Shown here one piece after another: positions 8,140-18,412 of a stretch of 64,000 nt of DNA (the stretch's first letter is position 1; each line of letters begins with the position of its first letter). Made by a program: the position numbers and the translations under genes. Under the pieces are notes generated by a model, which saw only the letters and a program-made list of their open reading frames with translations, was not told the DNA's origin and made no database searches. The stretch comes from R-RK-3 sp963842775 (GTDB lineage: Bacteria; Pseudomonadota; Alphaproteobacteria; Rhizobiales; Rhodomicrobiaceae): NCBI GenBank assembly GCA_963842775.1, contig CAWJHQ010000001.1, positions 310,001-374,000 of the forward strand. The letters are read 5' to 3'.

Positions 8140-9419
8140 CAATTCTAAGCATCGCCTTTTTCGGGCTGCTGGTGCTCGGCGTGCCTGTCGCCTTCGCGAT
8201 CGGGATATCGGCGGTGGTGACCTTCCTCTATGAGGGGCTGCCGCTCGCCATCGTGTTCCAGCGCATGGCATCGGGCATGAACATTTTTTCGTTCCTCGCC
8301 ATACCCTTCTTCATCTTCGCCGGTGAGCTGATGCTGCGCAGCGGCGTCGCCGACCGGATCGTGCAATTCGCCAAGAATCTCGTCGGCCACGTCCGGGGCG
8401 GGCTCGGCATGGCCAATGTCGTTGCTTGCACGCTGTTCGGCGGGGTGTCGGGATCGCCGGTCGCGGATGTGTCGGCGATGGGCGCGACCATGATCCCGAT
8501 GATGAAGCGCGAGGGCTACGATGCCGATTACGCGGTCAACGTGACCACGCATGCCTCACTGGTGGGCGCACTCATGCCGACCAGCCATAACATCATCATC
8601 TACGCTTTGGCGGCGGGCGGAAAGGTCTCCATCGCCGCGCTGATTCTCGCCGGCTTGTTTCCGGCGCTGCTGCTCACCGTGTGCATGCTGGTCGCGGCCT
8701 ACGCCGTCGCGGTGAAGCGCGGCTATCCGGCTGGAATTTTCCCCGGCTGGAATGCGGTCGCGGTCTCCCTGGCCGCCGCGGTACCGGGTTTGCTGGTGAT
8801 CGCCATCATCGTCGGCGGCATCATGTCGGGCGTGTTCACCGCGACGGAATTGGCCGCGGTCGCCGTGGTCTATTCGATCCTGCTGTCGGCCTTCCTCTAT
8901 CGCTCGCTAAAACTTTCCCATTTCATCGAGGCAGCCGCGAAAGCCGTGAAAACTACCGGGATCGTGCTGCTGCTGATCGGCGTCTCGAACACGCTCGGCT
9001 ATCTGATCAGCCTCTATGGCGCGGCGGAAATGACCGGCAGCGCCCTGTCGTCCCTATCGACGTCGCCCTGGGTGATCTTCTTGCTCGTCAATGTCATTCT
9101 GTTCCTGCTCGGCACCTTTCTCGACATGGCGGCGACGATATTGATCTGCACGCCGATCTTCCTGCCGATCTGCATGCAATATGGCATGGGGCCGGTGCAG
9201 TTCGGTATGCTGATGCTGATCAACTGCGCTCTCGGCCTCAATACGCCGCCGGTCGGCACGACGCAGGCTGTAGGGTGCGCCATCGGTGGCATTTCGATTA
9301 CCACGGTCATGCGCACCATCATGCCGTTCTATGCCGCGCTTATCGCGGCGCTATTCCTCGTCACCTATGTGCCGGCATTTTCGCTGACCCTGCCTCGTCT
9401 CTTGCTCGGCACGCCGTAG
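8130..9419 (+). CDS. dctM: TRAP transporter large permease subunit (DctM family)
   Basis: Twelve-helix permease of 429 residues that moves the ligand delivered by DctP using an ion gradient. Family motifs include FAGELMLRSGVADRIVQFA, GGVSGSPVADVSAMG and the C-terminal NTPPVGTTQAVGCAIGG. Full length, intact, and overlapping dctQ by 10 bases. It ends 14 bases before a palindromic repeat that may serve as the operon's transcript end. Confidence 0.93.
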   Translation: MALAILSIAFFGLLVLGVPVAFAIGISAVVTFLYEGLPLAIVFQRMASGMNIFSFLAIPFFIFAGELMLRSGVADRIVQFAKNLVGHVRGGLGMANVVACTLFGGVSGSPVADVSAMGATMIPMMKREGYDADYAVNVTTHASLVGALMPTSHNIIIYALAAGGKVSIAALILAGLFPALLLTVCMLVAAYAVAVKRGYPAGIFPGWNAVAVSLAAAVPGLLVIAIIVGGIMSGVFTATELAAVAVVYSILLSAFLYRSLKLSHFIEAAAKAVKTTGIVLLLIGVSNTLGYLISLYGAAEMTGSALSSLSTSPWVIFLLVNVILFLLGTFLDMAATILICTPIFLPICMQYGMGPVQFGMLMLINCALGLNTPPVGTTQAVGCAIGGISITTVMRTIMPFYAALIAALFLVTYVPAFSLTLPRLLLGTP

Positions 9420-9433
9420 GCAGCAGATTCGCT

Positions 9434-9544
9434 CCCTCTCCCATGGGGAGAGGGTTGGGGTGAGGGGTTACAAAATTCGCCGAGAAAGGAAACACCCCCT
9501 CACCCGGAATGCTCTGCATTCCGACCTCTCCCCACGGGAGAGGT
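9434..9544. repeat. Palindromic mosaic repeat, family A copy 3
   Basis: CCCTCTCCCATGGGGAGAGG near 9434-9453 and a second unit near 9496-9544 with the GGAATGCTCTGCATTCC dyad and CCTCTCCCCACGGGAGAGG. It fills the gap between the convergent dctM and RraA-like genes. Confidence 0.85.
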
Positions 9545-9560
9545 GAATCTCCCGGCGGCG

Positions 9561-10281
9561 TCAGCGATTGCGGGCCGTGCGCCATGCGGCGAAATCCACC
9601 TTCGTCTGCTCATCGGTTGCCGGGTAGAGGCCGAGGATCGAGCGCCCGTTCTGCACCTGCTCGGTGACGAAGTCCTCGAATGCCGTCATCTCGATGGCTT
9701 CGTCGGCGATCTCATCCGCGAGATGGGCCGGAATGACGACCACCCCTTCGCCATCGCCCACGATCACATCACCCGGCCATACCGGCGCGTCGCCGCAGCC
9801 TATGGGCACGTTGATGTCGAGCGCCTGATGGATCGTCAAATTCGTCGGCGCGGACGGGCGGTGATGATAGGCGGGAATATCGAGCTGCGCGATCTCGGGC
9901 GAGTTCGCGGAAGCCGCCATCGGTGACGACGCCCGCAACCCCGCGCTTCATCAGCCGCGTCACCAGAATGCCGCCGGCGGAGGCGGCGCGCGCATCCTTG
10001 CGGCTGTCGATCACCATCACCGCGCCGGGCGGGCATTCCTCGATGGCCTTGCGCTGCGGATGGGCGCGGTCGAGGAAGACGCCGATCGGGTTGAGGTCTT
10101 CGCGCGCCGGGATGTAGCGCAGCGTGTAGGCGGGGCCGACCATGTTGCCGAGCGAGGGATTGAGCGGCCGCACGTCCTGGATGAACTGGCTGCGCAGGCC
10201 GCGCTTGAAAAGGGCCGTGCAGAGCGTGGCGGTGCTGACAGTCTTGAGCTTGTCGCGGGTTGCGGTGCTGAGCGTCGTCAT
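9561..10281 (-). CDS. RraA-like / 4-hydroxy-4-methyl-2-oxoglutarate aldolase-family protein (frameshifted)
   Basis: Member of the RraA/HMG aldolase fold, which cleaves pyruvate-type aldols using Mg2+ or Mn2+. The N-terminal part (10281 down to about 9915) ends in the active-site region GVAGVVTDGGFRE; the C-terminal part is in another frame and starts around SPEIAQLDIPAYHHRPSA, running to 9561. Joined, the protein has the normal length of about 240 residues. One frameshift lies near 9895-9920. Fourteen bases separate it from the dehydratase gene upstream, so both form an operon. In this context it may release pyruvate from a sugar-acid-derived 2-keto-3-deoxy compound; this is inference. Confidence 0.75.
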
Positions 10282-10295
10282 CTCGGTCTCGCTGG

Positions 10296-12033
10296 TTAAA
10301 AAATCACAGGTTCGCCGACGGGCGCGCCGAAGCCGGTTTCAAGGAAGTCGAAGTCGCAGCCCTCATGCGCCTGGCGGATGTGCCGGGTGAACATCCAGCC
10401 ATAGCCGCGCTCGTAATGGGGTGCGGGCGGTGTCCAGGCGGCGCGGCGCTGGGCCAATTCCGCTTCGGGGACGTCGAGCGCGATGCTGCGCGCGTCGACA
10501 TCGAGGCTGATGCGGTCGCCTGTCCGTACCAGGGCGAGCGGTCCGCCGATGAAGGATTCCGGCGAGACATGCAGGATGCAGGCGCCGTAGCTTGTGCCGC
10601 TCATGCGCGCATCGGAAAGCCGCACCATGTCGCGCACGCCCTGTTTCACCAGCTTGCGCGGTATGGGCAGCATGCCCCATTCCGGCATTCCGGGACCGCC
10701 TTGCGGACCGGCATTGCGCAGCACGAGGACATGATCGGCGGTGACGTCGAGGTCGTCATCGTCGATGGCCGCTTTCATCGATGGATAATCGTCGAAGACG
10801 AGAGCGGGGCCGGAATGTTTCAGGAAACGCGGGTCGCAGGCGCTCGGCTTGATGACGCAGCCATCGGGCGCGAGATTGCCTTTGAGCACGGCGAGCGCGC
10901 CCTCGGCATAGATCGGGTTGGCGAGCGGGCGGATCACATCGTCATTATAGACTTCCGCCGTCTCGATGTTTTCGCCCAGCGTTTTGCCGGTGACCGTCAT
11001 CGCGCCGAGATGCAGATGCTCGCCGCATTTGCGACATCAGCGCCGGCAGGCCGCCCGCATAGAAGAAGTCCTCCATCAGATAGGCATCGCCGCTTGGCCG
11101 GACATTGGCGAGCACCGGAACGACCCGGCTCGCGGCTTCGAAATCGTCGAGGCTGATATCCTGGCCCGCGCGGCGGGCCTGCGCGATGACATGGATGATG
11201 GCGTTGGTCGAGCAACCCATCGCCATGGCCACGGAAATGCCGTTCAGGAACGCCTCGCGCGTCTGAATGAGGTTCGGCGTCAAATCCTCCCAGACCATGT
11301 CGACGATGCGGCGGCCGCATTCGGCGCTCATGCGGATGTGTCCGGCGTCGGCGGCGGGGATCGAGGATGCGCCGGGCAGCGTCATGCCGATCGCCTCGGC
11401 GATCGCCGTCATGGTGCTGGCCGTGCCCATGGTCATGCAGGTGCCATAGCTGCGGGCGATGCCGGCCTCCATGCTCAGCCAGTCGGCATCGGTGATGGTC
11501 CCGGCGCGGCGCTCGTCCCAATATTTCCAGGCATCCGAGCCGGAGCCGAGCACCTTGCCCTTCCAATTGCCGCGCAGCATCGGTCCGGCGGGAAGGTAGA
11601 TCGTCGGCAGTCCGGCGCTGGTCGCGCCCATGAGCAGAGCCGGCGTGGTCTTGTCGCAGCCGCCCATCAGCACGACGCCGTCGATCGGATGCGAGCGGAT
11701 CAGTTCCTCCACATCCATGGCGAGCAGATTGCGATACAGCATCGTCGTCGGCTTGACGAAGGATTCAGACAGCGACAAGGCGGGCAGCTCGACTGGAAAG
11801 CCGCCGGCCTGGAGGACGCCGCGCTTCACATCGTCGACGCGGCTCTTGAAATGGACATGGCAGGGATTGACGTCCGACCAGGTGTTGATGATGGCGATAA
11901 CCGGGCGGCCGACCCAATCCGCAGGGGCATAGCCCATTTGCATGATGCGCGAGCGGTGGCCGAAGCTCCTGAGATCGTCGGGCGCGAACCAGCGGGCGCT
12001 CCTCAGTGCGTCGGGGGTCTTCTTATGTGTCAT
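10296..12033 (-). CDS. IlvD/Edd-family sugar-acid dehydratase (frameshifted)
   Basis: Fe-S dependent dehydratase of the IlvD/Edd family, closest in appearance to L-arabinonate/pentonate/galactonate dehydratases. Cluster cysteines are visible in WSDVNPCHVH, MGGCDKTTP and SYGTCMTMGTAS. The N-terminal part (to SQMRR) and the C-terminal part (from HLHLGAMTVTGKTLGENIE) are in different frames, with the break near 11020-11026. Joined length is about 578 residues, as expected. The C-terminal half with CDPRFLKHSGPA and SDARMSGTSYG is intact. It probably makes a 2-keto-3-deoxy acid for the adjacent RraA-like aldolase or for KdgD-type enzymes. Single-base error is likely, since the two halves are otherwise unblemished. 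Confidence 0.8.
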
Positions 12034-12058
12034 GGTGCGGAATGCCCATTGCGCGGTT

Positions 12059-12626
12059 TCAGCTGTGAAGTCCCCATTTACGGATCGTGTTGCGCTCGAT
12101 GGTGCGGAAAATCAGGTTTTCCACCACGAGGCCGATCACGATCACGGTGAGCAGTCCGGCAAACACCGCCGGAATGTCCAGCAGATTGCGGTTCTCGAAG
12201 ATGAACCAGCCGAGCCCGCCCTTGCCCGATGATACACCGAAGATCAGTTCCGCCGCGATCAGCGTGCGCCAGGCGCCGATGCGGGTGTTGATGGCGAGGA
12301 TCGTCAACGTCGCGGCCAGCGCAATCCCCGACGCATAGCCCATTAGCAGGATTTTGATCGATGTCCAGGCCCGCATCGGGATCGTGCCGTCGGCGATCCG
12401 GTCATTTCATCGTGATGAGCGTGTCGGTGAGCGTCGGGAACAGGAGCGGATTGTCGAGAAAGCGCCCGTAAACCTCCAGACGACCCCCAGGAAGATGATG
12501 ATCAGCGTCTTGCGGACGAAGCCGCTGGCCCAGGCACGCTCCAGCAGGCCGAGCTGGCGTTCGACCACGGCGGTGTCGCTGTGCCGTTGCGCTGGGTCGG
12601 CCCTCATCAGGATTTTGCGCGTCCAT
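12059..12626 (-). pseudogene. Decayed NitT/TauT-type ABC transporter permease
   Basis: Remnant of a nitrate/sulfonate/taurine-type permease. It starts at 12626 (MDAQNPDEGRPSATAQRH), shifts frame about 12570 (SDTAVVERQLGLLERAWASG), shifts again near 12490 (VYGRFLDNPLLFPTLTDT) and near 12410, and ends with the true C-terminus (TIERNTIRKWGLHS). Between TLTILAINTRIG and AWRTLIAAELIFGVSS about 100 residues are missing compared with full-length SsuC/TauC-like permeases, including the EAA loop; the junction is near 12275. Several frameshifts plus an internal deletion argue for genuine loss of function and not only read error. Confidence 0.75.
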
Positions 12627-12631
12627 TGGCG

Positions 12632-12725
12632 TTATTCCTTGCGGCCTTCGGGGAAGAGCAGGTCGTGAATGTGCTTTTCGAGTTGCGCCGCGCTGCCATC
12701 CGACAGCTGGCGGCCGTGATGCGAA
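12632..12725 (-). pseudogene. 3' remnant of an ABC transporter ATPase gene
   Basis: Only about the last 30 codons remain. They read RQLSDGSAAQLEKHIHDLL and FPEGRKE, then TAA at 12634-12632, six bases before the permease remnant's ATG. This C-terminus and the ATPase-permease order fit the NitT/TauT transporter family. The remnant abuts the 3' end of the prolyl oligopeptidase gene, so the rest of the ATPase was deleted. Confidence 0.5.
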
Positions 12726-12727
12726 AA

Positions 12728-14813
12728 TTACACCTGCGCCGCGGCGTCCGCCTGCCAGCCGATCATCTCGCGCAGGAAGCCGTAGCCGAGTGCGATGAAC
12801 GCGGCGCGCTCCTTATTGTCCTTGCCGTAGCCATGGCCGCCGGTCGCCGGCTCGTAGAAATAGGGCTGATAGCCCATTGCCTGGAGCTTGGCGGTCATCT
12901 TGCGGGCGTGGCCGGGATGCACGCGGTCGTCCTTGCGCGTGGTGGCGATCAGGATCGGCGGGTAGTCCTTGCCCGGCTCGGCGGCGTGATAGGCGGAGTA
13001 GGTCTTCAGGAACGCCCAGTCCTCGGGCTTGGCAGGGTCGCCATATTCGGCGATCCAGCTTGCCCCGGCGAGAAGCTGCGAATAGCGGCGCATGTCGATC
13101 AGCGGGATGGTGCAGAACAGCGCGCCGAACCGGTCCGGATAACGCGTCAGCATGTTGGTGATCAGAATGCCGCCATTGGAGCCGCCCATCGCGGCGATGC
13201 GCTTCGGCGTCGTCACGCCGCGCGTCACCAGATCGGCGGCGACAGCGGCGAAATCGTCATGGGTCAGCCGCTTGCCCGCCAGGCGTCCGGCCTCATGCCA
13301 GCGCGTGCCGAACTCGCCGCCGCCGCGAATGTGAGCCAGCACATAGGTGCCGCCCGGTTCCAGCCAGAGTTTTCCCACCGAGCCGCTATAGACCGGCTCA
13401 GCACGACACGGCAAAACCGCCATAGCCGCTCAGCAGCACGGGCGCATCGCCTGTCTCGCCGGCCGGACCGACCTGCACATAGGGGATGCGCTCGCCGTCG
13501 ATGGAGACCGCCTCATGCCGCGTCACGACATGGCCGCTCGCGTCGAACACGGCGGGCGCGCGCTTCAGCACGGTCGGCGCTCCCGTCGCGGGGTAAAGGC
13601 TCAGTGTCGCCGGATTGAGCGGGTCCTGCGCATTGACCAGGACGTCGCCGTTGGACTCCATCTCCTGGCTGTCAAGCCGCCATGCCGACACGACGCCGGC
13701 ATCGGGCAGGCCTTCGACCTTCCTGCCCGTCCAGCCCGCAGTGAATGGGGTGAACAGCTCATAACGCGGCCGCAGATTGTCGAGAATCGAGACGAGCAGC
13801 TTGCCGTGAACCCAGGAAAAGCCTTGCAGCGTGACGCGATCGCTCGCCTGGAACAGCACCTGAACGCGCGGCGACCCGGCGAGCAGGTCGGCGACCGAAC
13901 CGGCGACAAGCGTGTCCGGCGCATAGGTGGTGTCGCCAAGCGTCCAGGCCGTCCGTGTCTTCAGCGCGAACCATTCGTCGTGGAAGCTTAAATTTGCATC
14001 CGCCGGCACATCGACCTTGATCTTCGGGCCGGTGCGGTCTCCGACCCAGAGATGCTCCTCGAAGAAGCTGAAATGATCGCTGAACAGCACGCGCTCGGTT
14101 TTGGCCGTGCGGTCGAGGCCCGCATAGGTGGAAACGCTCTCGCGGGGGCCCTCGAACAGCACGGACGCGTCGGCCGGATCGGTGCCGCGCCGCCAGAGCC
14201 GCACGGTGCGGGCATAGCCCGATGTCGTTTGCACCTCCGGTCCGCCAAAGGCGCTGGACAGGATAAGCGTGTCCGCATCCAGCCAGCTTGCGCCGCCCTT
14301 GGCCTCGGGGAGGGTGAAGCCGTCCTCGACGAAGCGCTTCTGCGTCAGGTCGAACTCGCGCAGGACGTTGGCGTCGCTGCCGCCGCGCGAGAAATACAGG
14401 ATGGCGCGTTCATGGTCAGGCGGCAGGGTGGCGGACATCTTCCACACCCAGTCCTCGCTCTCTTCGGCGGCGAGTGCGTCCAGATCGAGCAGCACCTCCC
14501 ATTCCGGCGCGTCCTTGCGGAATTCCTCCAGCGTGGTGCGCCGCCATAGGCCGCGCGGATGCTCGGCGTCCTGCCAGAAATTGTAGAGCAGCCCGGCGCG
14601 CCGCTGGACGTACGGAATATTGTCCCGCCGGTCGAAGATCGCGGCCAGCGCGTCCCGGTCGGCCTCGAAGCGCCGCCCGGCAAAGCGCGCCAGCGTGCGC
14701 GCGTTCTGCTCCTCGATCCAGGCGAGCGGCGCCTGCCCCTCGATCTCCTCCAGCCAGATATGCGGGTCGTCGTCGGGAGCATCGAGGGTCGGGCGCGGAT
14801 CGATATCGGGCAT
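12728..14813 (-). CDS. Prolyl oligopeptidase-family serine peptidase, S9 (frameshifted)
   Basis: S9 peptidase of about 690 residues: N-terminal seven-bladed propeller (about residues 10-400) and C-terminal alpha/beta-hydrolase domain. The catalytic triad is visible: Ser in MGGSNGGIL, Asp in RKDDRVHPGH, His in GGHGYGKDN. The start MPDIDPRPTLDAPDDD at 14813 precedes the conserved PHIWLEEIEG. One frameshift near 13400-13406 separates GYGGFAVS from PVYSGSVGKLWLEPGG; removing one base restores the frame. Probably a cytoplasmic or periplasmic oligopeptidase; no signal peptide is evident. Transcribed towards the ABC remnants. Confidence 0.85.
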
Positions 14814-15038
14814 GCGTGGCCTCGTGGGGATCGGGGAATAGGCCGGGAATAAGCTCCAGCCTGTATCTGATGCAATATGGGATGTGCGGTGCGGCGGAAA
14901 AGAAGCCGCGCCGTTGCAATCCGTCAGATCCGATGGGAGCCGGTGCGATGCCGGCGGGGATTGCGCGGAAGCGAAGCGGCGAGGCAATCCGCAGGCCGCC
15001 CGGATGCCGCCGAAGCGAACAAACCCGGACATCGCTGT

Positions 15039-15080
15039 CTGAGCAGGCTTTCATTGGCAAGCCAACGAAAGCCTGCTCAG
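15039..15080. repeat. Long hairpin, 20-bp arms
   Basis: Arms 15039-15058 and 15061-15080 are inverted repeats with one mismatch and a 2-base AA loop. No T-tract follows on either strand, so it is more likely a mobile palindromic element than a classical terminator. It lies within the gene-free stretch 14814-15281 between the prolyl oligopeptidase start and the 3' end of the ABC operon. Confidence 0.75.
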
Positions 15081-15084
15081 AGTC

Positions 15085-15241
15085 TTTGCTGGCGCATCAT
15101 TTTTCGCGAAAACCGGGAAGGCCACTTTTCGCAATGATGCTTAGAGCCTGATCCGTTCTGATTAAATCAGAAAGGGGCTCTAGAAGCAGACATTCCTTTC
15201 CGGGCGCAAACCGGCATCCACTTTGCTGGAAAATGCTCCAA
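15085..15241. repeat. Rhizobial-type intergenic repeat, family C copy 1
   Basis: Contains a GAGCC...GGCTC dyad around an ATTAAAT centre (15144-15182) and the reverse complement of the GAGCATTTTCCAG-AAGTGGA-CCGGTTTGCG unit (15201-15238). The same units occur at 25236-25340 in another order. Such units are common between genes in Hyphomicrobiales. Confidence 0.75.
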
Positions 15242-15281
15242 AGGCCATGCCATTTCCTTGGCAGTCCGAAAACATCCGCCG

Positions 15282-16319
15282 CTATTGAAAGATCTCGCTG
15301 AACTTCTTCTTGATGCTGCCCGTCTGCTTCTCGATGAGCTTGTAGTCCACCGGGATGGTCTTCAAGGTGGTGAGGTCCGGGCTGCCGGGGGGCGGCGGAA
15401 CGTCGGTGCGCGCGGCATAGCCGCCGTCCTCGGGGAAGATCTTCTGCACGTCCGGGCTGATCATGAAGGCGGCGAAGACTTTTGCGGCGTTCGGGTTCGG
15501 CGAGCCCTTCACCACGCTGGTCGGCGAGGGGATCACGAAGGTGCCTTCCGTCGGATAGACCGTCGCGATGGCATGACCCTCCTTGCGGTCGTCGGCGGCG
15601 TAGCTGTCGAGCGCGCCCGCCGCGATCAGCCGTTCGCCGCGCTTGAGATTGTCGGAGACCTGCTGATTGCCCTGCACGATCATCATGTCGTTCTGGCGCA
15701 GCTTCTCGTAAAACTCCCAGCCGAGCTTCTGCGTCAGCATCCCCACCACCGAAATCTGCAGCGAGGTGAAGGATGGATCGGTCGTCACCAGCATGCCCTT
15801 ATATTTCGCGTTGGTGAGGTCGGACCATGTCTTGGGCCTGTCGGCTTCGGCGACTTTGTCGGTGCGCACGAAGATCGTCATCATATTGAGCCGCTGGGCG
15901 ATCCAGCGCCCGTCGGCATCCTTGGCCTCGTCGGGGATCTTGTCGAAGCCCTCCGGCTTGAACGCGACGAACACGCCCTTCTCCGCCATTTGATTCGCGG
16001 CGGCGGGATCGGAGGTGGTCAGGACGTCGGCGGCAACATGCTTGGCGTCATATTCCTGCATGAAGCGGCGCAGAATGGCCGTGCCGCCCGAGCGAAACAT
16101 TTCCACCTTGATGCCGGTTTTCTCCTCGAACAGCTTGGCGATCCGATTGGCCGTCTCGATCGGCGTCGAGGTGTACCAGGACACCTTGCCCTCGGCTTTT
16201 GCGGCGGCAAGGTCGGTGGCGTCGGCCGCTCCAGCCGGTCCCGATGCGACCGCGACGCCGAGCGCGGCCAGTCCCAACACGAATGTACGCTTTGAAATCC
16301 AAATCATTCGTTCCTCCAT
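15282..16319 (-). CDS. Ferric-type ABC transporter substrate-binding protein
   Basis: Extracellular solute-binding protein family 1, iron(III)/2-aminoethylphosphonate/thiamine type, 345 residues. A signal peptide covers about residues 1-31 (FVLGLAALGVAVASGPAGAA). The body has the family's EGKVSWYTSTP and GIKVEMFRSGG segments. No tyrosine cluster typical of true Fe3+ binders is obvious, so an organic anion is the better guess. It is the last gene of an operon that starts with a fumarylacetoacetase-family enzyme at 21030, supporting an organic substrate. Confidence is high for family, low for ligand. Confidence 0.88.
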   Translation of the reverse strand: MEERMIWISKRTFVLGLAALGVAVASGPAGAADATDLAAAKAEGKVSWYTSTPIETANRIAKLFEEKTGIKVEMFRSGGTAILRRFMQEYDAKHVAADVLTTSDPAAANQMAEKGVFVAFKPEGFDKIPDEAKDADGRWIAQRLNMMTIFVRTDKVAEADRPKTWSDLTNAKYKGMLVTTDPSFTSLQISVVGMLTQKLGWEFYEKLRQNDMMIVQGNQQVSDNLKRGERLIAAGALDSYAADDRKEGHAIATVYPTEGTFVIPSPTSVVKGSPNPNAAKVFAAFMISPDVQKIFPEDGGYAARTDVPPPPGSPDLTTLKTIPVDYKLIEKQTGSIKKKFSEIFQ

Positions 16320-16358
16320 GGTCCCGCGAGCTTTTCCGCCGCTGGGTTTTTGAGTCAG

Positions 16359-17279
16359 TCAGTGCTCGCCGCGATAGACCGGCTCCGGCTGCGTGAAGAA
16401 GCTGTAGAGGATATGATAGACCAGCTCGTAGTTCTTCTGCTGGAAAGAGGCGTGCGATATTCCCGGCATCACGGCGAATTGTTTGTCGGCATTCGGCAGC
16501 AGCTTGAAGAACTCGATCAGGTCGTCGAAGCTGGCGATGCCGTCCCATTGGCCGCGCATGATCATCGTCGGCACGGTGATCCTGGCCGGATCGACGATCG
16601 GCAGCTTCGAGGTCATATCGACATAGGTGCCGGTCGGCATGGAGCTGTCGAGCGCCAGGATCGCGTCGGCGAAGGCTTCGATGGTTCGGTCCTCGGCGGT
16701 GCCGGGATGGTCGCGGTTGAAGATCGAATGCACGAAGGCGCGGTCGACCGGGCGCCGGTTTTTCGCCTTGAATTCCGGCAGGCGCTTGGCGCGCTCGGCA
16801 AGCGTCGGGCTGCCTTTGCCGGTCCACACGAAGGCATCGAGCGCGAGCCGCTTCACCCGTTCGGGATGGCGCTCGCAGAAGGCCGCCGCCCGCAGCGCGC
16901 CGGAGGAGATGCCATAGACCAGGAACGGTCCGCAATCGCGGTTTTCGAGGATGTAGCCGCTCGCGGCGGCCAGATCGTCCGCGCCATTGGCGATGTCGCA
17001 ATTGATGTCGCGATGCTTGTCGGAGCGGCCATAGCCCTCCATGTCCACCGACCACGTGTCGAAGCCGCGCCGCGCGAACCAGTCCATCACCGAAGAGTCC
17101 GGCCGGCCCGGCACGGTGAGGTCGAAGGTCGGCTGCGAGGCCATGGACGAGCCGTGCACGAACAGCACGGTGCCGCGCTTCGCCTCGGTGACGGCCGGCT
17201 TCTCCCAGAGGAAGAGCTTCACATCGCCCTTCTGCGTCCAATGCTCGCGTCCCTCGATTGCGGCGGCCTCAGCAGCCAT
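16359..17279 (-). CDS. Alpha/beta hydrolase
   Basis: 306-residue alpha/beta-fold hydrolase. The oxyanion-loop motif is VLFVHGSSM, the nucleophile elbow is VYGISSGALR (GxSxG with Ser), the acid is likely in MRGQWDGIASF, and the His in PGISHASF. No signal peptide. It is 39 bases after the solute-binding protein's upstream border and 23 bases after the ATPase stop, inside the FAH-ABC operon. It may hydrolyse an ester, lactone or meta-cleavage-type diketone taken up by the transporter; the substrate is inferred from context only. Confidence 0.82.
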   Translation of the reverse strand: MAAEAAAIEGREHWTQKGDVKLFLWEKPAVTEAKRGTVLFVHGSSMASQPTFDLTVPGRPDSSVMDWFARRGFDTWSVDMEGYGRSDKHRDINCDIANGADDLAAASGYILENRDCGPFLVYGISSGALRAAAFCERHPERVKRLALDAFVWTGKGSPTLAERAKRLPEFKAKNRRPVDRAFVHSIFNRDHPGTAEDRTIEAFADAILALDSSMPTGTYVDMTSKLPIVDPARITVPTMIMRGQWDGIASFDDLIEFFKLLPNADKQFAVMPGISHASFQQKNYELVYHILYSFFTQPEPVYRGEH

Positions 17280-17302
17280 GCGTTTCTCCTCTGATTGAAG
17301 TG

Positions 17303-18412
17303 TCAGGCCGCAAGATCATTGCGGACGGCGCGCGGGAACAGATTGCAGTGATCCGCGTCGACCGAGATCGTGACCTGCTGCCCGATGGTGAATTGCTGCG
17401 TCGGGTGGGTCTGCACGCGCAATTCCTCGCCGGCGCCTAGGGTCAGGAAATATTCATTGATGTTGCCGAGGAACGTGTGCTCGCGAATGGTGCCGTGGCC
17501 AGCCATGAGCATACCGTTCGCCTTCCCCTGGATGGTGATGTTCTCCGGCCGGATGGCGATCTCGACCTGATCACCTTGCGCCATCCCCTCCGGCAGGATG
17601 ACATCGAGGCCGAGGCCGCTCGCCGTGGTCACGCGCGCCTTGCCGTTGGCGATGGCGTCGATCCGGCCGGGCAGCAGGTTCACCAGCCCCATGAAGTCGG
17701 CGACGATGCGGTTGGCGGGCTTGGCGTAAACCTCATGCGGCGTGCCGAATTGCTGCAAGCGCCCGCCATGCATCACCGCGATCTGATCCGACAGCGCCAG
17801 CGCCTCGGCCTGGTCGTGCGTGACATAGACGAAGGTGATGCCGGTGCGCCGCTGAAGCTGCTTCAGCTCGCCGCGCATTTTTTCGCGCAGCTTGGCGTCG
17901 AGATTGCTCAAGGGTTCGTCGAGCAGCAGGATCTCCGGCTCCACCACAAGGCTGCGGGCGAGCGCGACGCGCTGTTGCTGGCCGCCGCTGAGTTCGCTGG
18001 GCAGGCGCTCGCCAAGGCCTGTGAGGTTCACCAGCGCGAGCGCCTTCTCAACTTGCTGCCGCGCTTGCTGGGCGGGGACTTTCCGGACGCGCAACCCGAA
18101 GACGACATTCTCGAATACCGTCTTATGCGGCCACACCGCGTAATTCTGGAACACCATGCCCATGCTGCGCCGCTCCGGCGGCACGACGCCATCGCGCGAC
18201 GAGAGCTGCCGCGCACCGACATGGATGGTCCCCGCATCCGGCACGAGATAGCCGGCGATGAGGCGCAGCGTGGTGGTCTTGCCGCAGCCGGACGGCCCGA
18301 GCAGCGTCACGAACGTATTGTCGCGGATCTCCAGATTGAGCCCGCTCACGGCCGCGCCTTCGGCATTGCCGCCATAGGTTTTCGTGACGTCTGTGATCGT
18401 GATGCCAGCCAT
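17303..18412 (-). CDS. ABC transporter ATP-binding protein (ferric/spermidine type)
   Basis: 369-residue importer ATPase. Walker A is GPSGCGKTT (residues 39-47), the signature is LSGGQQQRVALAR, Walker B with D-loop is ILLLDEPLSNLDAKLR, and the switch His is in FVYVTHDQAEA. The C-terminal third is a TOBE domain. The gene ends one base before the permease's stop region, i.e. the start at 18412 abuts the permease 3' end at 18413, so the two are translationally coupled. Intact. Confidence 0.93.
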   Translation of the reverse strand: MAGITITDVTKTYGGNAEGAAVSGLNLEIRDNTFVTLLGPSGCGKTTTLRLIAGYLVPDAGTIHVGARQLSSRDGVVPPERRSMGMVFQNYAVWPHKTVFENVVFGLRVRKVPAQQARQQVEKALALVNLTGLGERLPSELSGGQQQRVALARSLVVEPEILLLDEPLSNLDAKLREKMRGELKQLQRRTGITFVYVTHDQAEALALSDQIAVMHGGRLQQFGTPHEVYAKPANRIVADFMGLVNLLPGRIDAIANGKARVTTASGLGLDVILPEGMAQGDQVEIAIRPENITIQGKANGMLMAGHGTIREHTFLGNINEYFLTLGAGEELRVQTHPTQQFTIGQQVTISVDADHCNLFPRAVRNDLAA

